From Hemerocallis citrina (Eukaryota; Streptophyta; Magnoliopsida; Asparagales; Asphodelaceae), in NCBI GenBank assembly GCA_017893485.1, contig CM030361.1, positions 307,487,224-307,551,223 on the forward strand: a DNA stretch of 64,000 nt, in the 5' to 3' direction. Made by a program: the position numbers and the translations under genes. The notes beneath the pieces are model-generated. The model did no database searches and was not told where the DNA came from. It was given only the letters and a program-made list of their open reading frames with translations. Shown one piece after another: positions 1-11,600 of this stretch; within the stretch, counting starts at the first letter, position 1, and each line of letters opens with the position of its first letter.

Positions 1-24
1 GTATTACACAGTTTTCGTTGTTTT

Positions 25-2462
25 TTTTTTTTTGATAAAAGATGACAGCAGTCATCGTTTCATTAAAGAGATTTAAAGAAACAAGTAGTACATAACATCC
101 TGCTAAAACAGACAACATCAAAAGGAACGAAAAACAACAGCATAGAAATACATCAAAATAAAGGTAGCCCTATATAAAAACCAAAATAACTTCTTCCTTC
201 GCCCCTTCTCTAGAAAACATGAACAATCTATCGCATCCCTGAAGAGGCAAAGTCCACCTAAGATCTCCTTCCTTGCTATTCCTCTTCGATGATCCTCCTC
301 CTTTTAGCGGCTTCTTCCGCACCTGCCCAATTGTGAATCAGAGAAAAAATTTTATGCATGGATAAATTTAATGAATATGAGATATTTCTAAAAATGAAAT
401 CATTTCTCTCTAGCCACAGGTTCCACATCGCAGCTGCTATTGCAATATCCCACGCCTTACTATCCCCCGCCCTAATGTGACCCTCTCTAAACCCCCCCCC
501 CCAGATGTCCACTATTGAATTCGGTACCCGCTCTATCCCAAATCCCCTACAAACAACCTCCCAGATTAATCTAGCTTTGGAGCATTGGAATAGCAGATGA
601 TTGACATCCTCCTCTGAACTCCTGCACAAATCACAAGTAACATCGACCAGCATGTTCCTTTTCCGTAGATTTACTTTCGATAGAATGGCGTCTTTGTGTA
701 CCAGCCAACAGAAAACTTTTACTTTGAAAGGTACGTGAGCTCCCCAAATAACCGCTTGGTCTTTACATCTATGACCCCCATCGTTTAGCCAGTTATACAT
801 TCCAGCTACAGAGAAAACTTTCGACTCGTCTCTATCCCACCATCTCTCGTCTTCTTGGTTGTTTTGTTGTCCCCCTTCCTCGCAGATTAGTTTATTTAAC
901 GCTTCGAATTGGGTTACACTCCTTTCGTCGATGTTGTTAGATACAACGAATTTGAGCTTCCCATTCTTCCACACGTCTTCCACAGTAAGATCTAGATTCA
1001 GAGTTGCTTCCGCCGCCTGGGGGAATCGGCTTTGCATAGTTATTTGTCCACACCATTTATCTTTCCAGAATCTAGTATTTTTGCCGTTTCCCACTCTGCA
1101 TCTCGTATTAGTGTGGAAAATCTCCCCCTGCTTAGCTATCCCTTTCCAAAGAAGGGACACCTTGGCTGAGGGACTCCTTCCTCCATACCGATATTTTTTT
1201 CTCTTGCGAAACCGATCAAATGAGAAACTCCACCATCCTTTACGCTTGGTAGTAATCTTCCACCACCACTTACTCAGCAAAGCTTTATTCATATCATGTA
1301 AGTTCATGATTCCCAAGCCCCCAAATTCCCTTCTCTTACAGACTCTCCCCCACTTTACCAGGGGTAATTCTTTGTTCCCCTCGTCCGTTCCTTTCCATAA
1401 GAATCTTCTTCTAACTTTATCGATTCTCTGAATTACCCACTTAGGCAGTTCGTAAATAGACATTAGATACAGCGGTATTGCTGAGAGAATGGAATTTAAC
1501 AAAATTATTCTTCCTCCTAGCGATAGAAACCGGCTCTGCCATCCTGATAGTTTCTTTTCGATCTTGCTAATTAGCGGATACCAATCCTCCTTCTGAAGCG
1601 CTCCCGATCTAATTGGCGATCCTAGATATTTAATTGGATATTCGCTGTTCTTGCAGTTAAAGATCTCCGCAATATCTTCGGCAGTCAAAGTGAGCTGGTC
1701 GGATAACGGAATAATGCTGGTCTTGTGGTAATTTACCTTTAGCCCCGACCACCCTTGTAAACACCCTAAAACTGCCTTGATGGCTACCACTTCTGGCAAG
1801 GTAGCTTTCCCGAAGAGGAGAGTGTCATCCGTGTATTGTAAGATTGCCATTGGCTGAGCTATTCCTTTAATCTGAACGCCACTGATAGTGTTGTTTTCCT
1901 GGGCGCGTCTTATCATCTCCGCTAACCCGTCCGCAACTATTGCGAAGAGAAGGGACGAAAGCGGATCCCCTTGCCTCAACCCTCTTTTGCACCTAATCTC
2001 TTTCCCTTGCCATCCGTTCACTTGGATGAACGATTTTCCTCCACGAATGCACATGTTCATCCATAATCTCCATTTGGGGCCAAAGCCTTTTCGATCCAGA
2101 GTCTCCTCAATACAATCCCAATTAATGGAATCATACGCTCTTTGAAAATCTAGTTTTAGGAGAAAGCCGTCCGCTTTTCCTTTGTGACCTCTGAAAACGA
2201 TTTCATGTGCGGATGCGATGCTATCCATAATGTCCCTTCCTCTGATGAAACCGCTTTGCGACGGAGCTATTACGTCGTTCAGATGCGGTGCCAATCTATG
2301 TGCAAGAACTTTCGTTATGATCTTGAACGAACCGTTCAGTAAACTGATTGACCTAAGGTCCTCATGGGAGGCAATCTCACTTTTCTAGGAATCAAAATGA
2401 TTGTAGCGTAGTTCAATCTTTCTAGATTTGCCGTACCGTCGTACCGTCGTACACTTTTCTTA
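25..2462 (-). mobile_element. 5'-truncated L1-type LINE retrotransposon
   Basis: A non-LTR retrotransposon lies on the minus strand. Its 3' poly(A) tail appears as the T-run at 21-33. A 15-bp target-site duplication, agttttcgttgtttt, is visible at 10-24 and again at 2463-2477, so both boundaries are seen directly. The 5' end is truncated inside the reverse-transcriptase domain, so ORF1 and the endonuclease are missing; such truncation is usual for LINEs copied by target-primed reverse transcription. The element landed in, or at the edge of, the inverted tandem-repeat array that continues to its right, because the target sequence itself resembles a piece of that repeat. Confidence 0.93.
276..2430 (-). 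pseudogene. LINE ORF2 fragment: reverse transcriptase plus zf-RVT domain
   Basis: The open frame 276-2294 (about 670 codons) covers most of a plant LINE reverse transcriptase. Recognisable pieces are QSGFIRGRDIMDSI, GLRQGDPLSSLLF, the catalytic box YTDD (usually YADD or FADD), and a C-terminal zf-RVT domain with the CDLCRSSEEDVNHLLFQC cysteine/histidine cluster. Reading further upstream on the minus strand, the frame continues without an ATG through DLRSISLLNG. It then needs a one-base shift near 2365 to recover the preceding RT motif LERLNYATIILIPRK. The N-terminal endonuclease is absent. The copy is therefore truncated and frameshifted, and I expect it to be inactive. Confidence 0.92.
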
Positions 2463-2477
2463 AGTTTTCGTTGTTTT

Positions 2478-4450
2478 GGTCATATTTTATGGGTTGTAGT
2501 CTATCGTTATTATCCGATTTTCATATTCAGAAGATCCTTGATAAAAAAAAAACCCTGCAATTTCGCCTAACCCAACCATCCAAACCTGAGTTAGCAGCAG
2601 GATTCGTTAGCACATTTCGCTGAACACCATCTGGCTGTGGAATTTGAGTTATGCAATCACGAACAATAGCTTCAGCAGTAAATGCATTTTGAGAGAATAC
2701 CAAATTGCAACAATGTTTCCATATGATCCACATTAAATTTGACCTAAAACAGAAGCTTTCAAATTCCATAAGCTATTAGTCCACTGTTTTTAGTTGATTT
2801 TGAGATATATAAAATTTCACTGATTTGGCCACATTTTGCGAGCCATAATCTACCGCTTTTTTTTCTTTCGGTTTTGTGAAAATTCTGAATATCACTATTT
2901 TGACCATATTTTATGGGGTATAGTCTATTGTGTTTAGTTGATTTCTATAAATACGACATTTCACTGATGTTAGCAGATTTTGTGAGCTATTTAATCCACC
3001 ATTTTCATTGATTTTGTGAAAAATCTTGTGAAAAATCTGAAGATCACTTTGTTTTGCCATATTTTATATGTTGTATAGTCCACTGTTTTTGCCGATTTTG
3101 ATAAATAAAATTTTTACTAGTTTGTCCACATTTTGTGGGCTATGTATTTCACCATTTTCGTCGATTTTGTAATAATTCTGAATGTCACTGCTTTGACATA
3201 TTTTATGGACTATAGTCCGCTATTTTAGCCAATTTTGAGAATTATGAAATTTAACTAATTTAGCCACATTTTGTGGTCTATAATCCACTGTTTTCATCGA
3301 TACTGTGATTCTGTGAAAATTCTGAATATCACTTTTTTTGCCATATTTTATGTGTTGTAGTCCATTATGTTTAGCCAATTTTGTGATAAAACTTTCATTG
3401 AGTTGGCCGCATTTCGTGTGCTATGTTCCATAGTTTTTTGTCGATTTTGTAATAATTATGAATATCACTAATTTGGTCATATTTTATGAGTTATAGTTCA
3501 ACCGTTTTTAGCCGGTTTTGAGAAATACAAAATTTCACTTACTTGGCCACAGAGACTATAGTCCTCCATTTTCTCAATTTTTGTTAAGATTCTGATATCA
3601 CTGTCCTGTCCATGTTTTTTGGGCTATAGTCCGCTCTTTTTTTAGATTATTTTGAGAAATATAAAAATTTTACTGATTTAGTCACAATTTGTAGGCTACA
3701 CCATTTTCGTCAATTTTGTGAAAATTTTGAATATCACAGTTTTTGCCATATTTTATGTGCTAGAGTCCACTATTTTTAGCCGATTTTGAGTAGTAAAAAT
3801 TTCGCTAAGAACACATTTTGTTGGCTACAATCCAAAGACACATTTTGTTGGCTACAATCCAAAGTTTTTTTAACGATTTTGTAATTATTTTGAATGTCAC
3901 TGTTTTGATTATATTTGATGGGCTATATAGTCCCCTATTTGAAGCCGATTTTGATAAATATAAAATTATACTTTGTAGTCAGCTAAAATAAGTGAAATCT
4001 CATATTTCTCAAAATCGGGTAAAAACAGTAGATTATATAACCCATAAAATATACCTTAAAAAGAGATATTCATAATTTTCACAAAACCAACGAAAATGGA
4101 GGACTATTGCCCCAAAAATGTGGTCAATTCAGTTAAATTTCATATTTCTCAAAATCAGTTAAAAACAGTGGACTATAACCAATAAAGTATGGCCAAAATC
4201 ACTAATATTGAGAATTTTCACAAAGTTGACGAAAACCGTGGACTACAACCCACTAAATGTTTGCCAAATATGTAAAATTTTGTATTTCTCAAAACCAGCT
4301 TTAAAAAATGAACTATATCCCATAAAATATAGTCAAAATAGTGATTCCGTATTAATCAGTGGACTATGATGGCCCACAAAATCTGGCCAAGATAGTTACA
4401 TTCAGAATTTCTCAAAATTGGCCGCAAACGATGGACTGTACATAACCCCA
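2478..4450. repeat. Degenerate ~137-bp tandem repeat array with an internal orientation switch
   Basis: About fourteen diverged units of roughly 137 bp. Each contains two related half-units built on gggctatagtccac, followed by a gattttg stretch and an aaatttcactga or aatatcact stretch. Up to about 3975 the units read in one direction; from about 3985 to 4450 the same unit is present as its reverse complement. The whole block is thus a large fold-back of one long arm and one shorter arm. The half-unit core approaches a perfect palindrome, GTGGACTATAGTCCAC. No coding potential was seen. Left of the inserted LINE the array may continue beyond the window. Confidence 0.85.
2527..2769 (-). pseudogene. 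Small LINE-like (zf-RVT/RNase H linker) coding fragment
   Basis: An 80-codon minus-strand frame interrupts the tandem array. Its first half, LMWIIWKHCCNLVFSQ, resembles the W.IWKHRN..VF motif seen after the zf-RVT domain in plant LINE and RNase H-like ORFs. Nothing upstream or downstream continues the protein. It is probably a short relic of a second LINE insertion. The assignment rests on one motif and is tentative. Confidence 0.4.
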
Positions 4451-5636
4451 TCAGAATCGGTTGCCGCATAATTATAAAATTATACAGAGGAGATTAGTTA
4501 TGGTGAATGTGTGGTATATTGATGTGCCTATTCAGGCCTTCTTCCTCATCAATCCCTCTTCTTCTTATATAATACCTAATATCAGTCTGTTTTCGTCTCG
4601 TCTAATATCTAATATCAATCTGTTTAAGCTGCAGGTATGGATATGAACATCTCGAACATTCGAAATATTCAACTAGATATCTGAATAACCAATATACCAT
4701 CCCAATATACTAGAACTTCAGTAAAACACAAAGGTTACAGTCTTTTATAATTATATTTAATAGTTAATATAGCTTCAAGAATATACTATAACTTGACCTG
4801 TGGAGTTAATAGTTGATGTATATTAATGTTTTGGGCATATAGTCTTCCATAATTTGCAGTAACATTTGGACAGTTGCAGAGATATGAACAAAAATTCGGA
4901 ATAAGAACCTCAATGTACATAGTTTCCTGTACATTTTGTTCTTCTACGTAAATACGAAAGCATCAGCATAACAGAAAGATCCTTGACAAACCTCTGGTAC
5001 TTGCATCTTCCCTTGATCTTCCCTGAAAAACATGGAAACCAGAATGATAGCTCAGCATAATTGTAATACACACTTTTGTTAAATTACCAGCTTGCAATGT
5101 AGAGGGCTCTGCTTCATCCTCTCACTGAAAGTCTGAAACTACTACAATTTGGTATGAATCCCGCAAAACAATAGGGCCGCGTGATCTCTTACCTGAGTTC
5201 AGAATCCCTGGTTGGAAGTCGCATCACTGCTCCAAACAGAGTTAGCTCCAGAGTGATACGGGCAGTCGGGCACCCTTCAGATGATATTGGAGGTTAATCA
5301 AAAGCATTTGAAAGCCTCTAGCATGCTGCAATTCACAATTTCTGAAAGCCCAGTAGAAGTATTCCCCCATCAAAATTCCGAGAGTCAACGTGCACCAAAC
5401 TGACTGCTTTCCTTCTCATATGTACACTAAAATATCTAAAATCAATTGGAATCTCTCTGCCGCTCTCCCTCTACCAAAACGAAAATTTGTTTTTGCTCTT
5501 ATACTGGTCCAAGACAGTTCTACAAACTTATAAGACACTGAAAGAGCCTTCACCGAACATTAATTGTATGAATGATACTCCATCCCCTTATACATCAACT
5601 ACATGAAATGAAACCTGATGCTAAGAAAAGCCAAAA
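4451..5636. other. 3' flank and probable 3' UTR of the CSB gene
   Basis: AT-rich sequence without a convincing ORF. Reading on the minus strand, it follows the CSB stop codon at 5637. A donor-like site (TCAG then GTAAGAG, near 5187-5193) and an acceptor-like site (TTTTTCAG then GGAAGATC, near 5022) could mark a 3' UTR intron, which only transcript data can settle. The left part, up to about 4900, shows nothing recognisable. Confidence 0.4.
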
Positions 5637-8600
5637 CTACCGATAATCTGGCTTCAACACCCATCTCGTGCCATCAGCACTTTTCTGCAGTGTCGCTATT
5701 TCCTTCAGTAGATTCTTAAAAAGAGGGAGATCTTTGGACTGCACTCGTTCCCTGAAGTGCTCCGTTATACTGGCTGAGTCGGACTGCCCTCCCTTCTGCT
5801 GTATAAATGAGCAGAGCTGTCGAATCAGTACCTCAGGCTGCACAATTGCCGCCCTGTGCGTTGTCCTAACAGCCTGACTCATGTCCCTGCTTCTGCTGCT
5901 TCTATTACTTGAACCTGAGCCCAAATCCAAGTCTTGTTCAAGAGCATCATTAACTGCTCTCTCTTGAGTGCCTCGCATTCTGGCCAAGAGTTCAGCTGAT
6001 GAGAGAGCTTTGCCAGTGGAAGCCCCAGCAGCAAAACCAGGAGGCCGAGTTGAAGAAGTAGACCCTTGGGAAAGTTTTGGAGAGCTAAGAAGCCGGGTAT
6101 TTACAGTCGAGCCAAACTTCCGGCGGCTGGACGAGGGAGCACCGGCAGCGCCAGATCGCCCTGTCCATGTTGGAACGGCAAAGCTTTCCTGACTTCGAAG
6201 CATTCGAGATTCTCGCAAGGCTTCAGCTGCCCTTTGGGCAACTCGGGATGCTTGCTCCTCCATTCGCAACTTATCATTGTCATTGGCATTCATGATAGCA
6301 TCATGGTTTACCGCACTCTAGTGGTACACCAAAACAGATATTTGGCAATTAGAGAAGACCAAATGTATATACTCTATGGAGGAAAGTCAGAAACTCGTGA
6401 AAAAGAAGAAAAAAAATCGTACAAAATAATATAGACTGAATATGCTTTTGGATATGTTTGTATGTGATGCTAGAACATGTTTGAACCCCCAAGTCCGAAC
6501 TGTGATAAAGTAATTCACCATCCAAAATGAAAATATATAGATCAATAGATCAATAACAGAACACCAAGTGAGAAAAAATGTATTTGTAGTCGCTGCACCT
6601 GAAAGATACTCTGATCATGAGTTTAAATTCCTCAAAATAAAATATGGAAGTTTTTGGGTAAGAGACGACTAAAACTCCTGAACCACGTTGATTTTCTTCC
6701 TTAAATTCGAATAGTTTATGATTTTCATTCATGAAAAATATGCAAGCAATCGTTAAAAAAAAGCAAAAACTACAGAAGTCTAGTTAAAAGGACATGAGAA
6801 CTTACATGAATCCCTTGAGCATCAAACAAACATTTCAATATATTAGTTTCCTCCTCAACTTCACTCGTTTTGGGGTCAATGCTCGCTTCTCCATTACTAG
6901 TGGAAGCTGATGATTTACCAGTCCCCTCGTTATGTATACGATCTTCAGGATCTGGAGCTATAGATGAGGAACCTTGTTTTTCTTGGTTATCATTGCCAAT
7001 CCCGAGGTTTATCTCTCCAGCCAGCTGGCTAAATATATTAGATGTCTCCGTAGAACCCCCATCTTTGTCATCTTGCAGAGTGAAGAGATCCCTCATGTCC
7101 CTGGCTTTGAAGAATCTCCTCTGTTTTGGATTCTTCAGGATCTTGTTGGTCAGAAAATGCTTGTAGATCTGCCTGTGGTAAACCTTTTCCTCTATGGTTC
7201 CACGTGTGATCAGTCTATACACTGTTACATCTCGTTTTTGCCCAATTCGCCAAGCACGTTCTCTTGCCTGTTTCGTGAAACACACATTTATCCAGCCATT
7301 GAGGGAAAGAAAATTCAGGGGATCATAATATTATTCAAAATCAGGGCATTGAGCATATGTGTCCTTGAATTTTTGATGAGTTACATATTTCTCTTTGTTT
7401 TTAAATATCTCCATTCACACTGTTGTTTTTTCACTATTTTGTACATGCTCTTCTTTTACTTCAAATTAAACACTGATCAAACTTATCATGAATTTAATGA
7501 ATTTGTCATAATAATGTTTATTCCTGCAATGCTTAAAAAAATCATCGGAAACTAATTCATTTTTGTCACAACTATATATAACCAAGAATTGAAGGATTTA
7601 GCTTCACACATAATGTGGATAATGTGAGGTCATGAATTTATTGACATGAAGTTTAACAGATAAATGGCACTCTTGTCATATAAACTTAGTAGCAAATGTT
7701 AAGTTTAAAGCGTTAAATTGTTCGTAAAGTAACTTTTCTATCAGCTAACAGAAGTATATATATGCAGATCAAACACAGAAACACAATGATATCCATCGAA
7801 AGATACAAGGAAAGGAGTAATATGAAGTTTTTATACGCTCTACATGCACCAAAACTTTTATTATATTAAGGTAAGATAGGTATTAATAGTGAGTGAGTCA
7901 AAATAAGTGAAGCAAGCTCAGAGCTGCATGAACCGGATAACATTCTGAATCCATCCAATCATATCACTTAGATTCCAATATACATCATGGCAGCTTTAGA
8001 GCTGATTTTCAAGGTTGAGAAAGTTGAAAACCCCAAATCATCATATGGTTAGCCTAGTGCAATCAATTGCATGAAAAAGAAAAAAAAAAAGATACTAGCA
8101 AGGAACAACTTGTTGTACCTTGGTTATCAAAACAAATATTTTGTTAAAATATCATCTTACACTGTAAGACGCCTGAAGACAACTCTGACAATACCAAATA
8201 AACATGACAAGAAAAATCTGTACTAAAAAAGTTTGTGTTAAAATATTAAGATCGTATCATGCCAGTTGTTCGCTTCTGCGAACAAATCTACTAAAATGGA
8301 GCCCCACTTATCCCTGTCTAATATGTCAATAAAATTTAATCAGGTTTTGCCTTCTCAGAGGCTAAAATACGCCATGATTTAGACTATAAGGTGAAGAATG
8401 TCACCCCGACATGAAACTCGATGAATGCAACAATAAATTGAAGCTTATACTTATACTATGTTATAAGGTAAGTCAACAATGATAAGTTAATGGAGGATCT
8501 AAGGGCTAACAGAGGCCTAAACTTTCTCGTTGTAATCTTAAATACAAATCTGAGCAACTAGAGCTGTATGATAGAAATTATTCAGAACACTACATAATTA

Positions 8601-11600
8601 CGAAAGAGTCAAACAAATTGGTTTAAAAAATTCAAAAATAAAAAAGACAAGGAAGTGCTGACTACAAAGAATTTTGGCAAACTATCATGGACCATCACAG
8701 CTATACCATTGCCTGACTAAAGTCAGGAATCCAACCACAAACCGGATAAGACGGAGGGTTACATTAGGTAGTTGACAGCCAGCATAAAACTTTGTCAAAT
8801 CCTATAAACATGAATCCTAAAAATATATACGCAAATGCTAGGGCATTCCCTGAAAGCGATGCGTTGTGCCTACCTCCGGGTGCTTCGAAATATGTGCGAA
8901 GGGCGTCGCACCGGCGCTCGGGTGCAGCGAAAAATGGGCAAGAGTTCCTGCACTAATCTAGACGTGTGCGAGTAAAGAAGCTAGTCCAAGAAAATAGGCT
9001 AAGGTTAGCAACTTGAAATATTGGGGCATTGACATGAAAATACATAGAACTAGTAGGTATCATTATTAGAATGAGTATTAATATAGCTTGTTTACAAGAA
9101 ACAAAGTGGGTATGGAAGAAAGCTAAAGAGATAGATGGTTTTAAATTATATTATACAGGTAAAATTAAAAATAGAAATTGAGTAGAAATTTATACACAAA
9201 ATTAGGAACAAAAGAAGGAGAAAATAACATCTATAAGCTTGTTAAACAAATAGATAGGAAAAGAAAAGATTTGGATACAATTTGGTGCATTAAGAGCGAA
9301 GATTCAAGAGTAGTAGTAAATGATGAGGAAATTAAGGAAAGATGACGAAATTACTTTGAGAAGTTATTAAATGAAAAGGTTGTGGGCAACTTAAATATAG
9401 AGGACCCGAGAGAGAGTCGAGAGCATATGTTTTTTCCGTAGAATTCGGACCTCAGAGGTTCGAAATGCTATAGAAGAGATGAAAATAGAAAAAGCTTTAA
9501 GACCATATGGCATACCCATTGCAGTTTTGAAGTGTCATGGGGATGTAGAAGTAGGTTGACTAACAAGATTATTTAATGAGATTTTGAGGACTAAGAAGAT
9601 GCCTGATAAATGGATAAAGAGTATTTTAGTAACTATATATAAAAATAAAGGAGATATACAAAGTTATTCCAACTACCGAGGGATTAAATTAATGAGTCAT
9701 ACGATAAAAATTTGGGAAAAAGTGATCGAACATAGATTGAGATTAAAAACTACAGTGTCTGAAAATCAGTTTGAATTTATGCCTGGAAGGTCAACAATTG
9801 AAGCAATTTATGTACTGAAGAGACTTATAGAAAAATATAGGGAAGAAAAGAAAAGATCTACATATGTTGTTTATAGATCTGGAAAAAAGCATAAAGTTTC
9901 TAGAGACATAGTATGGTGGGCGATAAATTAAAAAAAAAATTTATTCGGGTAACTGAGGTAATAAAGGATATGTATGAAGGAGCAAATACCACAATTAGAA
10001 TAATCACAGGAGATACCAGTGATTTTTCTGTTATAGTAGGTTTACACCAAGGTTCGGCATTAAGCCCCTACCTCTTTACTTTGCTTATGGATGAATTGAT
10101 GCGAGGAATACACAATGAGGCACCTTGATGTATGCTTTTTGCTGATGATGTTGTCTTAGTGGACGAGACTAGAGCAAGAATCAATGCTAAATTAGAATGA
10201 TGGAGAAAAACTTTGGAAGCTAGAGGCTTTAGAATAAGCATAACTAAAACAACATATATGGAGTATAATTTTAGTGATATCGGGAACACAAATGAGGAAG
10301 TAACAAAATTTGATGGTCAAGAGATACCTAAGAGAGACCGTTTCTGATATTTAGGCTCGATTATATAGAGATAGATAGATTTGTGAAGATGTTATACATA
10401 AGATCCAAGCAGGGTGGCTTAAGTGGATAAGTGTTAGTGGTGTTTGGTATGACAAATGTATACCTTTGAAGGAAAAATTTTATAGGACGGTTATTAGACC
10501 ATCAATGATGTACGGAGCAGAGTGTTAAGCAACAAAAAAAACAAATCCAAAAAATGAGTGTAGCGGAGATGAGAATGTCAAGATGAATGTGTAGTAAAAC
10601 CAGGAAGGATAGAATTAGAAACAAGCATATACAAGACATGGTAAAGGTAACTCCTATCCAAGATAAATTAAGAGAAAATCATCTCAGGTGTTTTACACAT
10701 CACATGTAGACCTAGTAGTTCCCCTTGTTTGAAAGAGTGATTTAATAAATATTGAGGGCAGAGTTAGGGGTAGGGGGAAGACCTAAACTTTGGTGAAAAC
10801 GGTGAGAAAATATATGATAGCTTGTGGCTGTGGCTTTACAGAAAATATTGCGCTAAACCGAGCAAAATGGAAAACCAGAATTCATATGGCCAACCCCAAC
10901 TAATTTGGAAAAGGCTTTGTTGTTGTTGTTGTTGTTGTATCATGGACCATCACATTAGACAATATAGTTGTGAACGGTAGCACAAGTACAAGGACTGCTA
11001 GCAAATATTTCAAACATCATACCTACTAACCAATGTTCTAAAAAGCGCTAGGCGGTAGTCGGGCGGCCGATGGGGGCCTAGCGCCTAGACCTTGTAATCG
11101 GGGATTAAGCGGCTAGGCGCTAGGCAGTTTTTTTAGTTAATTAATTAATTTATTTATTTATTTATCGATCTTTTGGGTTTATTTTGTTGTTACCCCTTTT
11201 TACTCTTTATTGCTACTCATTCTTACTATTGAACTTTTTCTCTTTGCAATTGTAGGATGGGCTTCACATAGTCGAATCGGTGTATTATTGTATCAGTGAA
11301 CATGAAGATTCTATCTTCTCCATATCCGATGTAAACCACATTGTGGCTACTCATAAAAGAATACAAGTTCTAAAGTGAGAATAAATGTAAAGTTGATAGA
11401 TGATCTCATGATATGCTTGATAACGATGAACAACTTTAACTAATAACCACACTTAAATCAGATAATTTCCTCCCATCTCATGGCATGCCGTCCCTTACTA
11501 AGTGGATTGGCCATCCATAGATTGCTTTGGAAAGATATGTAGATCTGAGTGACATTTTAGGAGCTGAAAATAGAAGATGAATAAATAGCTTCACTAATGA

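Noticed and set aside
6066..6434. 122-codon plus-strand ORF over the last CSB exon
   Set aside because: Antisense shadow of a well-supported coding exon.
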